Source: a virus
DNA length: 38,528 nt
Reading direction: 5' to 3' (one strand)
IMG/VR virus record: IMGVR_UViG_3300021959_000004
Span: 1 to 38,528 of that record
Positions within the stretch are counted from its first letter, which is position 1, and each line of letters opens with the position of its first letter. The translations under genes and the position numbers were made by a program. Below are positions 22,407-31,529 of the stretch, piece after piece. The notes beneath the pieces are model-generated. The model had not been told where the DNA came from. It made no database searches and was given only the letters and a program-made list of their open reading frames with translations.

Positions 22407-23716
22407 CTTTGTATCCTTCTCATTTCTTTATTTTTCATTGGGAATCTATTAATTATAAAATACCTAAAAGCATCGTTTCCATGATCATGAAAACCATCTT
22501 TTAAAGGTTCTTCTCGAATAGGTTTGCCATCTTGGGCTTCAGGGTATCTATACTCTTCAAAGTCTTCAATTACTTCCTTGCAATTCTTATGTACATGAAT
22601 CCTTCTTGTACCATCGGCACTTTCAAAAAACCCTCTAGTATAAGACACACTATTAACGATATTGCGACTCATTCTATTTCTTGTAAATAATACTCTAATA
22701 CCACTTTTTCTAAATATCTCCATATCTCCAGCTCCGCTTTGTCCTTGAACATTTGCTCCCGCTGGGTCACCATAATAAGACATAATTGGGTATCCTTTTA
22801 TCTTAATCATTTTTATTAAGTCTTCAGTTTTAATATTTTGTTTATGTAATATGCAATCAAACACTCTAATATGGTCTATATTACCGTCAAATTGGGTCTG
22901 TATGAAGAGAACTGCTGGCTGCCTATACCCAAAGTCAATTGTGCAAAATGTAGGCAAATTAGGGTCATATGGAAAGTCTCCTACATCTAAATCTCTATGA
23001 AAGTTCCAAACCTTACCTTCAAACACAGAAAACTCTGCTCCAAACTCTTGACCAAAAAGTTCTTTTGACATATTTCTTTTACGTTCTACAATTGCAGGAT
23101 CTTCTAATCCTAAAGGAAATTCATGTTGATTTTTCCAGGATGGTGAAGTATAGCTATTCCATTCTTCATCTTGACTGCCTAGTTTATATAAATCATATAT
23201 CCAATTTCTACCTTCAGGTGTTGTAATAAATAAAACTTTACCTTTTCTGCCAGCTACAGTAGGAGATAAGTACATATCCCAAATCTTTTTATTCATTTTG
23301 GCTACCTCATCAATTACGAGTAGGTCAAGTCCCTCCCCCACTAATGAATCCGCATTATCTGCCGACATCCCCTCAACAGTAGTTCCCCATTTAAAACGAA
23401 TGTACATATCTTTTTCAGATGCTTTATCTACATCTTCCCCATGACCTACAACCATTCGTTGCCATATTTCTCTAAATATAAGCCTAGCCTTGCGATAAGA
23501 CATACCTACAACCCAAATACGTTTATCTGGTTGAGAGGCTACGTAGGTAGCTTCCATAGCACTAGCCCAAGTCTTGCCAAACCTTCTTCCACATACAATT
23601 ACATGAAATCTAGCATCTTGTTTTTCAGGATAGTGCAAAGCTAATTGCCCGTCATGTGGTTCATAGTTTAAATAGTTAAACCACTTTTTCTTAAATTCGT
23701 AATTTTTTTCTTGCAT
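22403..23716 (-). CDS. Terminase large subunit
   Basis: 437 aa. ATPase: Walker A 'CGRRFGKTWAS' (near residue 42), Walker B 'LDLLVIDEVA' (near 128), coupling motif 'LFITTPEG'. Nuclease (RNase H-like): 'TIDFGYRQ' (near 256), 'YYGDPAGA' (near 320) and 'FHDHGNDAFRY' near the end, giving the acidic triad. It pumps and cuts DNA into the head. There is no SD; a TACAAT -10 about 10 bp upstream suggests a leaderless or nearly leaderless mRNA. It heads the leftward packaging/head operon. Confidence 0.95.
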   Translation of the reverse strand: MQEKNYEFKKKWFNYLNYEPHDGQLALHYPEKQDARFHVIVCGRRFGKTWASAMEATYVASQPDKRIWVVGMSYRKARLIFREIWQRMVVGHGEDVDKASEKDMYIRFKWGTTVEGMSADNADSLVGEGLDLLVIDEVAKMNKKIWDMYLSPTVAGRKGKVLFITTPEGRNWIYDLYKLGSQDEEWNSYTSPSWKNQHEFPLGLEDPAIVERKRNMSKELFGQEFGAEFSVFEGKVWNFHRDLDVGDFPYDPNLPTFCTIDFGYRQPAVLFIQTQFDGNIDHIRVFDCILHKQNIKTEDLIKMIKIKGYPIMSYYGDPAGANVQGQSGAGDMEIFRKSGIRVLFTRNRMSRNIVNSVSYTRGFFESADGTRRIHVHKNCKEVIEDFEEYRYPEAQDGKPIREEPLKDGFHDHGNDAFRYFIINRFPMKNKEMRRIQR

Positions 23717-23725
23717 TAGATTACT

Positions 23726-23756
23726 ATTGTAAGTTAGTTTATGATGTATCTATTAT
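23726..23756. promoter_or_regulatory. Overlapping divergent promoters between large terminase and scaffold
   Basis: Plus strand: TTGTAA (23727-23732), 18-bp spacer, TATTAT (23751-23756), leading to the scaffold gene. Minus strand: TACAAT (23726-23731), five of six bases of a -10, 10 bp before the terminase ATG and without a clear -35. The two signals share bases, so they may compete. Confidence 0.45.
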
Positions 23757-23801
23757 GCAAGGGAATCTTGTATAAATTAATCACTCACATAAGAGGTCAA
23801 A

Positions 23802-24305
23802 ATGCCAGAAGATGTAACCATCGAGCCAGATGTAAAACAGGAACCCGACACACAAGTCGAAAACAATGTACCGATTTCAAGGTTAAATGAAGTTATTTCA
23901 GAAAGAAATCAACTTAGAGAGAATCTTGAGTCTTTTAAAACTAAAGAGGAAGAAGTGCGTAGAGCAAAGCTTCGTGAAGAAGAGAAATGGCAAGAGCTAA
24001 ATACAGATCTTGCTGGTGAAATTGAATCCTATAAACCTTACAAGGAAAGATGGGAAGCAATGGATGCAAGACTTCGTGAAGGTGCTTTAGCTCAACTTCC
24101 TGAATCTAAACGAGAAAAATTTGTCAATGTTGAAACCGAAGTTCTTTTAAGCATTATAGAAGAGTTTACTGAACAAGAAAAAGTAAATCCTCCTGATAGA
24201 CAAGGCACAATACCCACTAAAACAACAACAGATTGGGTTGATATGCCAGATGATGAGCGAAGAAGAAATTGGGGTACAGTATTGCAATCATACATGAAAA
24301 GGTAA
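23802..24305 (+). CDS. Capsid scaffolding protein (putative)
   Basis: 167 aa, ATG with AAGAGG 5 nt upstream. Acidic and coiled-coil rich ('ISRLNEVISERNQLREN', 'KEEEVRRAKLREEEKW'), with a Pro-rich spacer and a basic C-terminus 'DDERRRNWGTVLQSYMKR'. This is the usual make-up of scaffold proteins, which guide capsid assembly and leave before DNA filling. It lies 6 bp before the major capsid gene. Confidence 0.8.
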   Translation: MPEDVTIEPDVKQEPDTQVENNVPISRLNEVISERNQLRENLESFKTKEEEVRRAKLREEEKWQELNTDLAGEIESYKPYKERWEAMDARLREGALAQLPESKREKFVNVETEVLLSIIEEFTEQEKVNPPDRQGTIPTKTTTDWVDMPDDERRRNWGTVLQSYMKR

Positions 24306-24311
24306 CTTTAA

Positions 24312-25208
24312 ATGGCTAAACATTATCAAGGTAGTCCAGTAACGACTACAACAGATCAGCACTTTATTCCAGAAATTTGGGCTGATGGAATTTATAAATA
24401 TTTTGAACGTAAAACTGTCTTTCGTGGATTAGTTGATGACTACTCTGCACTTGTAAGCGGTAAAGGCTATGGAGATGCAATTAACATCCCAGAAATGAGT
24501 CTTATTTCAGCTACAGGTAAAGATGCGGGTGCAGATGTAACTTACGATGCAACTGCAACCACAACAACTCAGTTATCAATTAATAAACACAAATACGTAG
24601 CAAAATTATTTGAGGATGTAGCATTAATTCAGTCAGAAGCTGATTTGGTAGCTAAGTATTCAAGAATGATGGGCGAAGCTCTTGCTCGTCAAGTTGATGC
24701 TGATATTTGGGCTGAGTTAGATGGTCTTAATGATTCTCAAGCTTTGTCTGCTGACGACACCCTAACAGCTGCAGTTTTTGAAGCTGCTCTTGCTGCTCTT
24801 GGTGAAGCTGAAATCCCTTATATGGATGGCGAATGTGCAATGGTTGTTAATCCAACTCTGTTTGCTGATATTTTAAACCCATCTGCTGGTATTGCTCAGT
24901 ACTTCATTAGAAATGATGCAGTCGGAGAAGGTAACCGAGGACTTAGGTCTGGAATGGTTGGCTCACTTTATGGTATAGATGTATATATGTCTAACACTGT
25001 AGCTACTGGTGGTAACGCTTCTGTTATACCTGGAGCTATTTTCCATAAGTCAGCTTGTGCTTTTGCTTCACAGCAAGAAGTTAGAGTTCAGAGTGAATAC
25101 TCTGTCGATGCTCTTGGTACAAAAGTCGTAAGTGACTTATTGTATGGTGTGAAGTTAATTGACGATTCAGACAATAAAAAAGGTATTAAGTTTACTAACG
25201 TAGCTTAA
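24312..25208 (+). CDS. Major capsid protein
   Basis: 298 aa. 'HFIPEIWADGIYKYFERKTVFRG' (given here in part: 'FIPEIWADGIYKYF'), 'GYGDAINIPEM', 'KYVAKLFEDVALIQSE', 'LARQVDADIWAEL' and 'GSLYGIDVYMSNTV' are the pattern of HK97-fold coat proteins of the T7/P22-like sequence group (P domain near residue 230). Placed straight after the scaffold gene and followed by a hairpin. Very likely the main shell protein. Confidence 0.88.
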   Translation: MAKHYQGSPVTTTTDQHFIPEIWADGIYKYFERKTVFRGLVDDYSALVSGKGYGDAINIPEMSLISATGKDAGADVTYDATATTTTQLSINKHKYVAKLFEDVALIQSEADLVAKYSRMMGEALARQVDADIWAELDGLNDSQALSADDTLTAAVFEAALAALGEAEIPYMDGECAMVVNPTLFADILNPSAGIAQYFIRNDAVGEGNRGLRSGMVGSLYGIDVYMSNTVATGGNASVIPGAIFHKSACAFASQQEVRVQSEYSVDALGTKVVSDLLYGVKLIDDSDNKKGIKFTNVA

Positions 25209-25226
25209 GTCTTTTAACTAACTATT

Positions 25227-25248
25227 GGGGGCGGTGACGACTGCCCTC
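25227..25248 (+). terminator. Hairpin after the capsid gene, possible attenuator
   Basis: Stem GGGGGCGGT / ACTGCCCTC (9 bp with two G-T pairs) and a GACG loop, 18 bp after the capsid stop. There is no T run, so it may slow or process the message or protect its 3' end, so that capsid is made in excess over the genes behind it. Confidence 0.45.
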
Positions 25249-25267
25249 AGTAAAAAGAAAGATAACT

Positions 25268-25456
25268 ATGCAATACTGGAAAAAACCTAATAATGGTAGA
25301 GTTCAAAGAGTCGAAGACATCGAATTAAAAAAACATCCTGAAAAGTTGTTTGACTTGGAAAACCAAGGTTATGAAAGAATTATGGATGAAGATGATTTTT
25401 CTCCATACAAAAAATCTTTTGTTAAGAAAACCATTAAAAAATTAAAGAAAAAATAA
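25268..25456 (+). CDS. Small basic protein after the capsid gene
   Basis: 62 aa, ATG preceded by AAAGAAAGA. N-terminus 'MQYWKKPNNGRVQRVED', then acidic 'IMDEDDFSPY' and a Lys-rich end 'KKTIKKLKKK'. No family recognised. Genes here often code for capsid cement or head-completion proteins. Role unknown. Confidence 0.55.
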   Translation: MQYWKKPNNGRVQRVEDIELKKHPEKLFDLENQGYERIMDEDDFSPYKKSFVKKTIKKLKKK

Positions 25457-25458
25457 TT

Positions 25459-25485
25459 CAAGCATAACGATCTCGTTCACGCTTG
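25459..25485 (+). promoter_or_regulatory. Hairpin between small capsid-region genes
   Basis: Outer stem CAAGC / GCTTG (25459-25463 with 25481-25485) and inner AACGA / TCGTT (25466-25470 with 25473-25477). Located 3 bp after the stop of the 62-aa gene. No T run; another RNA-processing or stability element is possible. Confidence 0.4.
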
Positions 25486-25510
25486 TGTCATAGCTTAGAG
25501 AGGAAGAAAA

Positions 25511-25855
25511 ATGGCAGATACTCATACTTATTCAGTACAAGAAGCACTAAACACTACAGTTGGGGGAGAATGGACAGTAGCATCCGCAGGGACTGCTGGT
25601 AGTTCAGCCGCTGTAACTAACACAACACATAAAAGTTTAAAATCAGCTACTGGCCTTTTAGGGGTCTATAGTGCTGTTGAAATATATTTTAATTTCTCAG
25701 CATCGGCTACAGATGTAAATGCATCAAACGATATGATTATACCTAAAAATACTTTAATGTTTTTAACAGTACCAAGAGGGCTAGGGCTAACAATTAGTTT
25801 TAATTACAACTCGACCTCAACAACAACTGGTGCAGTAAGATTGGTGGAAGTATAA
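25511..25855 (+). CDS. Small Ser/Thr-rich virion protein (decoration or fibre-associated, putative)
   Basis: 114 aa, ATG with GAGGAAG 5 nt upstream. Beta-rich: 'YSVQEALNTTVGGEW', 'AVEIYFNFSASATD', 'MFLTVPRGLGLTI', 'TGAVRLVEV'. Such a sequence suits a beta-sandwich cement or trimer-forming protein. The stop overlaps the start of the large fibre (TAATG), so they are translated together. No exact family. Confidence 0.5.
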   Translation: MADTHTYSVQEALNTTVGGEWTVASAGTAGSSAAVTNTTHKSLKSATGLLGVYSAVEIYFNFSASATDVNASNDMIIPKNTLMFLTVPRGLGLTISFNYNSTSTTTGAVRLVEV

Positions 25856-28800
25856 TGATTGGTGGAATGGGGAGTGCCGTAACTCCTGACTTAAGCAAAG
25901 GCGGTGAAATAGATGGTGATCTTGTAATAACTGGCGATTTTAAAGTTGAGGGTGCTGGTAGTTTTGCTTATGATGAGATAATCGAGGGTACATTACAAAT
26001 TACTGGTTCTAACGCATACATTGATGTTTTAGATACAGATAGTAATTTAAAAGTAAGTATTAGGGGTGGCGATAGTGTTGGTGCTATTGGTACATATTCA
26101 AATCATCCATTAAGTATTAGAACAAACTCAACAGAAGTCATACATCTTACTTCAGCAGGACTGGTCGGGATTGGTGGAACGCCAAGTGGTGCAAAACTTC
26201 AAATAGCACAAAGTGCAGATAGTGAAGGATTAAAAATAACTGGCTACGATGACCGCAACGATAAACACGCTAATTTATATATTACTAGCGGTGGTGATTT
26301 TGATATAACAGCATCAGGTCATGTTTCAATTAATGGTGGTGGTAACATTTATATGTATGACTATCTTATGTTGCAAGATAGACTTACAAAGACTGGTGCT
26401 GGAACTTTACAATTTGGCGGTACTTATGATGTAGATATGCACTTTCTTGGAACTGGTGATGCTGTAGTTATGGCTATTGATAACGGCACTAAACGAGTTG
26501 GCATAGGAATTACATCTGATATTGACCATGAATTAGATGTCGAAGGCGATATAAGAATAAGAAATGCAATACATTCTTTTGCTACAGATAATAGAGGATT
26601 TACAAGAGAGTGGTTAGCCTTTAATGAAGGCACTCCAACTTATAAAACAAGCACAGATAGTAAATTTCATAAATTTCAAAATTTTAGTGGTACAACCATT
26701 ATGTCTATTGGTGGTAGTAACAATAGAGTCGGCATTGGAACAGCCTCGCCCTCAGAAAAGCTCCATGTTTCAGAAGGTGAAATTAAAATTGAGCATAGCA
26801 CTACTGGAAGAATGTTAATACAAGGTGGTACTAGAGCTGATATAATAATGACAGATACTGGTGGTGGCGGAAATACTAAAAAAATACAAATGGTTACAGA
26901 AGCTGATGCTTTTAAAATTAGGTCTTTAACAGATGCTGGAGATGCTGGTACAGAAAGAATGCATTTTGATTTAACAAATAATCGCATTGGAATTGGCACA
27001 ACCTCGCCCTCAGAAGCTCTCCATGTAGAAGGTAAAGCCTACATAAGAAGAACTGGAACTGCGACAGCACATGGCGATACAGATTTATTTATAGCAGATT
27101 CAACTTCTAGTTCTTCAACTGCTCAACTACAAATATTAGGCGGTACTGAAGGTTCAAGTAATCTTTATTTCTCAGATACAGCTTCGTATTCAGTCGGTGG
27201 CATAAAGTACGCCCATAACTCCAATCATATGTATTTTAGGTTAAATGATGCCGATAAAATGACATTAAATAATACTGGACTTACAGTTGCTGGGGCTTTT
27301 TCTGTATCGGGTGGTAATGTAGAAATCAGAAAATCATATCCCGATTTAAATCTAAGAGCTAATGATGAACAAAGAATTAATTTTGTTGATGATGGTAATG
27401 GCGGTCAAAGTGGAATAAAAAATAACGCTGGTACAATGAAGTTTTATGGTAGTAGTTCTTCTAGTGGTTTCAGATTAATTCTTGATGACAACTCTCGCAT
27501 TAGTCTTAGTAATAATGATAGTGGTTCTTCAAATACAGTATTTGGTAAAGGTGCTGGATTAGATTTAGCGAGTGGTGGAACTTTTAATGCTTTTTTTGGA
27601 GAAGATGCTGGTGCGAATGTTACAACTGGTGATTTAAACACATCGCTTGGTTACAGAGCTGATTTTTATAATGTTACTGGAAGCAATAATGTTGCTGTAG
27701 GTTATGCAACTATGAGAGGAGCTAGTGGTGAATCTCATAGTAATAATACTGCTGTAGGTTATGCTAGTATGCTTGGAGCAACAACTGGAAGCTCAAATGT
27801 AGCAGTTGGGTACTCGGCATTAGCTGGTTGTACAACAGGTCAAAATAATACAGTTCTTGGAGCAAATGCTGGTTACGCACTTACTACAGATTACAATGTT
27901 GTTGCTATTGGTAAAGATGCTTACAAGGCAAATGATACGACTAATGGACACGATGGTACTGCAAGTAATGGCAGTGGGAACATGGCTATTGGTTATAGAT
28001 CAATGATGGGTTTAAATGATGTTAATGCTTTTAGAAATACTATGGTTGGTTATGAAACAATGCTTGATTGTGGTTCATCTAATCCATCAGATAATACTGC
28101 GTTAGGTTTTAGAGCATTAAAAAGTCTTAATAATAATAGTGCAGATAGAAATACTGCAATAGGTTCTTCATCTCTTTTTTCTCTTACTTCTGGCGGTCAA
28201 AATGTCGCTATCGGCACAAGTACATTAAGTAATTTAACAACTACAAATAATATGGTTGCGATTGGGCATAATGCTGGTTTAGCAGTTAATCACGGTGCGG
28301 CAGAAGGTGGAACTTTTGTAGGCTATGAAGCAGGGAAAGCAGTTGGAAGTGCTGGTCATACTACTGCTATTGGCTACCAAGCATTAATGACTGTACCCTC
28401 AAATGGTTATAATACAGCAGTTGGTTCTCAAGCATTAAAACTTGCAACTGGAATAAGTAATACAGCGGTTGGTGCTACTGCCTTACTAAATGTTACGACT
28501 GGAGCAAATAATACTGCTGTTGGAAGACAAGCTGGAGATGCAATAAATCAAGGGCAAGATAATTCACTTTTTGGAATGCAATCAGGTACTTCGTTACAAC
28601 TTGGAAGATATAATAGTGCAATAGGCTACCAATCTTTAAATAGTGAGCAACATGGTAGCTATTCAACTGCTCTTGGTTACAAAGCATTGTATGCTCAAGT
28701 ACATGGTACAGTAAATGCAGACACTGGAAATACAGGCGTTGGAAATCAAGCTGGATTTTATAATGTAACTGGAGCTAATAATACTTATTTAGGTTCAAAA

Positions 28801-30954
28801 GCTGGTTATGGAGCATCAGGGCAATCAAATAGCAATAATACGGCAGTTGGTTCTAATTCAATGCTTTCAATCACAACTGGCGGTAATAATACTGCAGTAG
28901 GAACAGCCTCTTTAGATGCTTTAACAATCGGGCATAGCAATGTGGCTTTAGGTCAATCAGCTCTAAGTTCTGAAGTTGTAGCTTATGGAATTACAGCGAT
29001 TGGATATGGAGTTTTTAGTAATGCCAATCGTAATGCAAGTTCAGGGAGTGCGGTTCTTAATGCTCAAGTTGGAATTGGATACGTAGCTGGAGCATCTACA
29101 ACTACTGGAAATACAAATACATTTATAGGAGCATACTCAGCTTTTTCTAATACAACTGGTTCAAGAAATGTTGTTCTTGGATATGCTGCTTTTTATGCTC
29201 CAACAACTGCAACTGATTGTGTTGTTCTAGGAAATGATGCTATGGGTTCTGCTTCAAGTGGTCAAGCATATAGCGGAGTAGTTGCAATAGGTAAAAATGC
29301 AGTAAAAGGAAGTGGAAGTACAACAACTGGAATAAATGGTACAGTTGGAATTGGAATGGATGCTCTTACTTCTCTTACTTCAGGTGGCGGTAATTTAGCC
29401 ATTGGTTATACTGCTGGTTCAACTATAACTACTGCTTCATTTAATACTTATGTTGGGCACGAATCAGGTGTAGGAGACGGAACGCAACACTCAAGAAATA
29501 CTGGACTTGGTTATCAATCATTAAAGGTCGCTACCTCAGGAGAAAATAATACTGCGATTGGAAATCAATCTTTATTAGCTTTGACAACTGGTGGTAATAA
29601 TGTAGCAATAGGTTCTAATGCTCTACCAAAAAACACTACAGCATCAAATAATGTAGCTATTGGAATAAATTCAATGCTAGATATTACGACTGGGCAAAGA
29701 AATGTGGCATTGGGTTCTTATACGATGGCAATGAATCAATCGGGAAACGGAGCTAAAACTTCAAATGATAACGTATTTATAGGATATAATGTAGGCGGTG
29801 GTTCTTGGACTGCTTACAGTTCTCAATACAATGTAGCTATTGGTTCTTTTGCACTTAATCACAATTTAAACGGAGCTAATCAAAATGTAGTAATTGGCTA
29901 TAAAGCATTGACTGTTGGAACGACTGTTGGTGGAAATGTAGCATTGGGATATCAAGCAATGTTAACGACTACCGATGCAGATCACTGTGTTTTTATAGGT
30001 ACTAATGCTGGAGCTGGAGTAATTACATCAGCTGGGAATGGAACAGTAGGAATAGGTTACTCTGCCCTTACTGCCCTTACGAGTGGTGCTGAAAATACTG
30101 CAGTGGGGTATAATGCAGGGTTGGATACTACTACTTCTAATTATTCTACTATGGTAGGCTATGAAGCTGGTGCAAATCTTACGACTGGGTTATCAAATAC
30201 ATTCGTAGGCAGAAGATCGGGATATGGAAATGACTCTACTGCATTAACTGGAAGAGATAATGTTGCATTAGGGAATAGCTCACTTCTTAATGTTACAAAT
30301 GCTTCGTGGAATACAGCTATTGGTGGTGCTAGTTTAGGGAGTCTTGTAGGTGGTGGTTATAATACTGCAATTGGTTATCTATCAGGTGACAACATAACAA
30401 CAGGAACTAACAATATTTGTATTGGGATGCATTCAAACGCATCAGCTAATGATGTTACTTTTGAAATTGTTATTGGTTCAGGTGTTAATTATGCTGATAA
30501 CTTTACTGGAGCTGGTACTGAAACAGTTAGAATAGGTAGAGCATCTGACTTTATTACAAATGACTTTGGTGAAAATGCTACTTGGACACACTCTTCTGAT
30601 AAAAGAATTAAAAAAGATATAGAAGATTCTGCATTAGGTCTTGATTTTATTAATGATTTAAGACCAGTAACATTTAAGAAAAAAGCACCAAGTGAATACC
30701 CTCAAGAGTTTGAGCAATACGATGCCAATACTACAGAGCGTAAAAATCCCGATAGAAAACATTATGGATTTATCGCTCAAGAAGTTAAAGAAGCAATGGA
30801 TAATGCTGGTCATTCTGAATTTCCAGTTTGGAAAGAAAACAGAGATGGTATGCAAGAACTTGGTGAGACAGAATTAATTACACCATTAATTAAAGCAGTT
30901 CAAGAGTTATCTGCTGAAGTAAAACAACTCAAACAACAATTAGAGGACAAGTAA
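25855..30954 (+). CDS. Giant trimeric tail fibre with YadA-head-like repeats and S74 intramolecular chaperone
   Basis: 1699 aa. Residues 1-560: beta-rich shaft with repeated 'IGIGTxSPSExLHVxG' motifs (near 292, 382). Residues about 560-1545: dozens of repeats of about 20-30 residues with core 'NTAVGY' or 'NVAIG' and 'TTG', like the head of trimeric YadA/Hia adhesins (beta-roll). Residues 1581-1699: Peptidase_S74 chaperone starting 'SDKRIKKDIED', with 'YGFIAQEV' and a coiled-coil end 'VKQLKQQLEDK'; cleavage just before the Ser would release about 119 aa after trimer folding. Main host-binding fibre. It is by far the largest gene and sits next to capsid genes rather than tail genes. Confidence 0.9.
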   Translation: MIGGMGSAVTPDLSKGGEIDGDLVITGDFKVEGAGSFAYDEIIEGTLQITGSNAYIDVLDTDSNLKVSIRGGDSVGAIGTYSNHPLSIRTNSTEVIHLTSAGLVGIGGTPSGAKLQIAQSADSEGLKITGYDDRNDKHANLYITSGGDFDITASGHVSINGGGNIYMYDYLMLQDRLTKTGAGTLQFGGTYDVDMHFLGTGDAVVMAIDNGTKRVGIGITSDIDHELDVEGDIRIRNAIHSFATDNRGFTREWLAFNEGTPTYKTSTDSKFHKFQNFSGTTIMSIGGSNNRVGIGTASPSEKLHVSEGEIKIEHSTTGRMLIQGGTRADIIMTDTGGGGNTKKIQMVTEADAFKIRSLTDAGDAGTERMHFDLTNNRIGIGTTSPSEALHVEGKAYIRRTGTATAHGDTDLFIADSTSSSSTAQLQILGGTEGSSNLYFSDTASYSVGGIKYAHNSNHMYFRLNDADKMTLNNTGLTVAGAFSVSGGNVEIRKSYPDLNLRANDEQRINFVDDGNGGQSGIKNNAGTMKFYGSSSSSGFRLILDDNSRISLSNNDSGSSNTVFGKGAGLDLASGGTFNAFFGEDAGANVTTGDLNTSLGYRADFYNVTGSNNVAVGYATMRGASGESHSNNTAVGYASMLGATTGSSNVAVGYSALAGCTTGQNNTVLGANAGYALTTDYNVVAIGKDAYKANDTTNGHDGTASNGSGNMAIGYRSMMGLNDVNAFRNTMVGYETMLDCGSSNPSDNTALGFRALKSLNNNSADRNTAIGSSSLFSLTSGGQNVAIGTSTLSNLTTTNNMVAIGHNAGLAVNHGAAEGGTFVGYEAGKAVGSAGHTTAIGYQALMTVPSNGYNTAVGSQALKLATGISNTAVGATALLNVTTGANNTAVGRQAGDAINQGQDNSLFGMQSGTSLQLGRYNSAIGYQSLNSEQHGSYSTALGYKALYAQVHGTVNADTGNTGVGNQAGFYNVTGANNTYLGSKAGYGASGQSNSNNTAVGSNSMLSITTGGNNTAVGTASLDALTIGHSNVALGQSALSSEVVAYGITAIGYGVFSNANRNASSGSAVLNAQVGIGYVAGASTTTGNTNTFIGAYSAFSNTTGSRNVVLGYAAFYAPTTATDCVVLGNDAMGSASSGQAYSGVVAIGKNAVKGSGSTTTGINGTVGIGMDALTSLTSGGGNLAIGYTAGSTITTASFNTYVGHESGVGDGTQHSRNTGLGYQSLKVATSGENNTAIGNQSLLALTTGGNNVAIGSNALPKNTTASNNVAIGINSMLDITTGQRNVALGSYTMAMNQSGNGAKTSNDNVFIGYNVGGGSWTAYSSQYNVAIGSFALNHNLNGANQNVVIGYKALTVGTTVGGNVALGYQAMLTTTDADHCVFIGTNAGAGVITSAGNGTVGIGYSALTALTSGAENTAVGYNAGLDTTTSNYSTMVGYEAGANLTTGLSNTFVGRRSGYGNDSTALTGRDNVALGNSSLLNVTNASWNTAIGGASLGSLVGGGYNTAIGYLSGDNITTGTNNICIGMHSNASANDVTFEIVIGSGVNYADNFTGAGTETVRIGRASDFITNDFGENATWTHSSDKRIKKDIEDSALGLDFINDLRPVTFKKKAPSEYPQEFEQYDANTTERKNPDRKHYGFIAQEVKEAMDNAGHSEFPVWKENRDGMQELGETELITPLIKAVQELSAEVKQLKQQLEDK

Positions 30955-31278
30955 ATGAAAAACTATAAAGCAATGAAGTCTGCTAAAAGCTGGTCTGTAA
31001 AAAAGGCTAAAGTTGTTGATTCTAAAGCAGTTTCTGAAGTCAAAGATGACGATGGAAATGTTGTTAGAGAAGCACAAGCAGAAAAGTCACATGATGAATT
31101 ACAACTAGTTAAGAAGCAATTCGATGGAAGCACTGGTAAAGCACTGGATGACTCAGTTCAGTCTTATAGCTTAGAGCAAGTTGCTAGTGAAATCAGTCGC
31201 ATGAAAGCTAACATTAAGCAAATGCAAGATGAACAAGCTGACATGGAAGAACTAGAAAAAGATTTAAAAGCACTTTAA
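30955..31278 (+). CDS. Charged coiled-coil protein of unknown function
   Basis: 107 aa, ATG preceded by GAGG. Basic start 'MKNYKAMKSAKSWSVKKAK', then an acidic C-terminal coiled coil 'EISRMKANIKQMQDEQ', 'MEELEKDLKAL'. Directly follows the fibre. A chaperone or attachment factor for the fibre is possible; this is inference from position only. Confidence 0.55.
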   Translation: MKNYKAMKSAKSWSVKKAKVVDSKAVSEVKDDDGNVVREAQAEKSHDELQLVKKQFDGSTGKALDDSVQSYSLEQVASEISRMKANIKQMQDEQADMEELEKDLKAL

Positions 31279-31301
31279 TCAATAACCAATAGGAGCATAT
31301 A

Positions 31302-31529
31302 ATGGCTAAAAAAGAAAAAAACGAGCCTCAAAAGCTAAACTTATTTGACAAAGAGTATTTGTTGGATGACTTAACGGATGAGCAAAAAGCAATGGTAAAC
31401 CATATCGCAGATCTTGAGAATAAGATTAGTGGTACTGCGTTTAATCTTGACCAATTAACAGTTGGAAAAGAGGCTTTTATTTCAAGACTAAAAGATTCTT
31501 TAGAGTCTGAGGTAGAAGAGGAAAAGTAA
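31302..31529 (+). CDS. Small acidic helical protein (DUF6447-like)
   Basis: 75 aa, strong AGGAG upstream. 'LNLFDKEYLLDDLTDEQKAMVNHIADLE' in part ('LLDDLTDEQKAMV'), then 'NLDQLTVGKEAFISRL'. This follows the pattern I recall for DUF6447, short helical phage proteins with 'L-x-D-L-T' and 'NLDQL'. Function unknown in that family too. Part of a string of small genes between fibre and lysis region. Confidence 0.55.
   Translation: MAKKEKNEPQKLNLFDKEYLLDDLTDEQKAMVNHIADLENKISGTAFNLDQLTVGKEAFISRLKDSLESEVEEEK

Noticed and set aside
26424-28687. Several minus-strand open frames opposite the fibre gene
   Set aside because: Shadows of the repeat-rich fibre coding sequence without SD signals.
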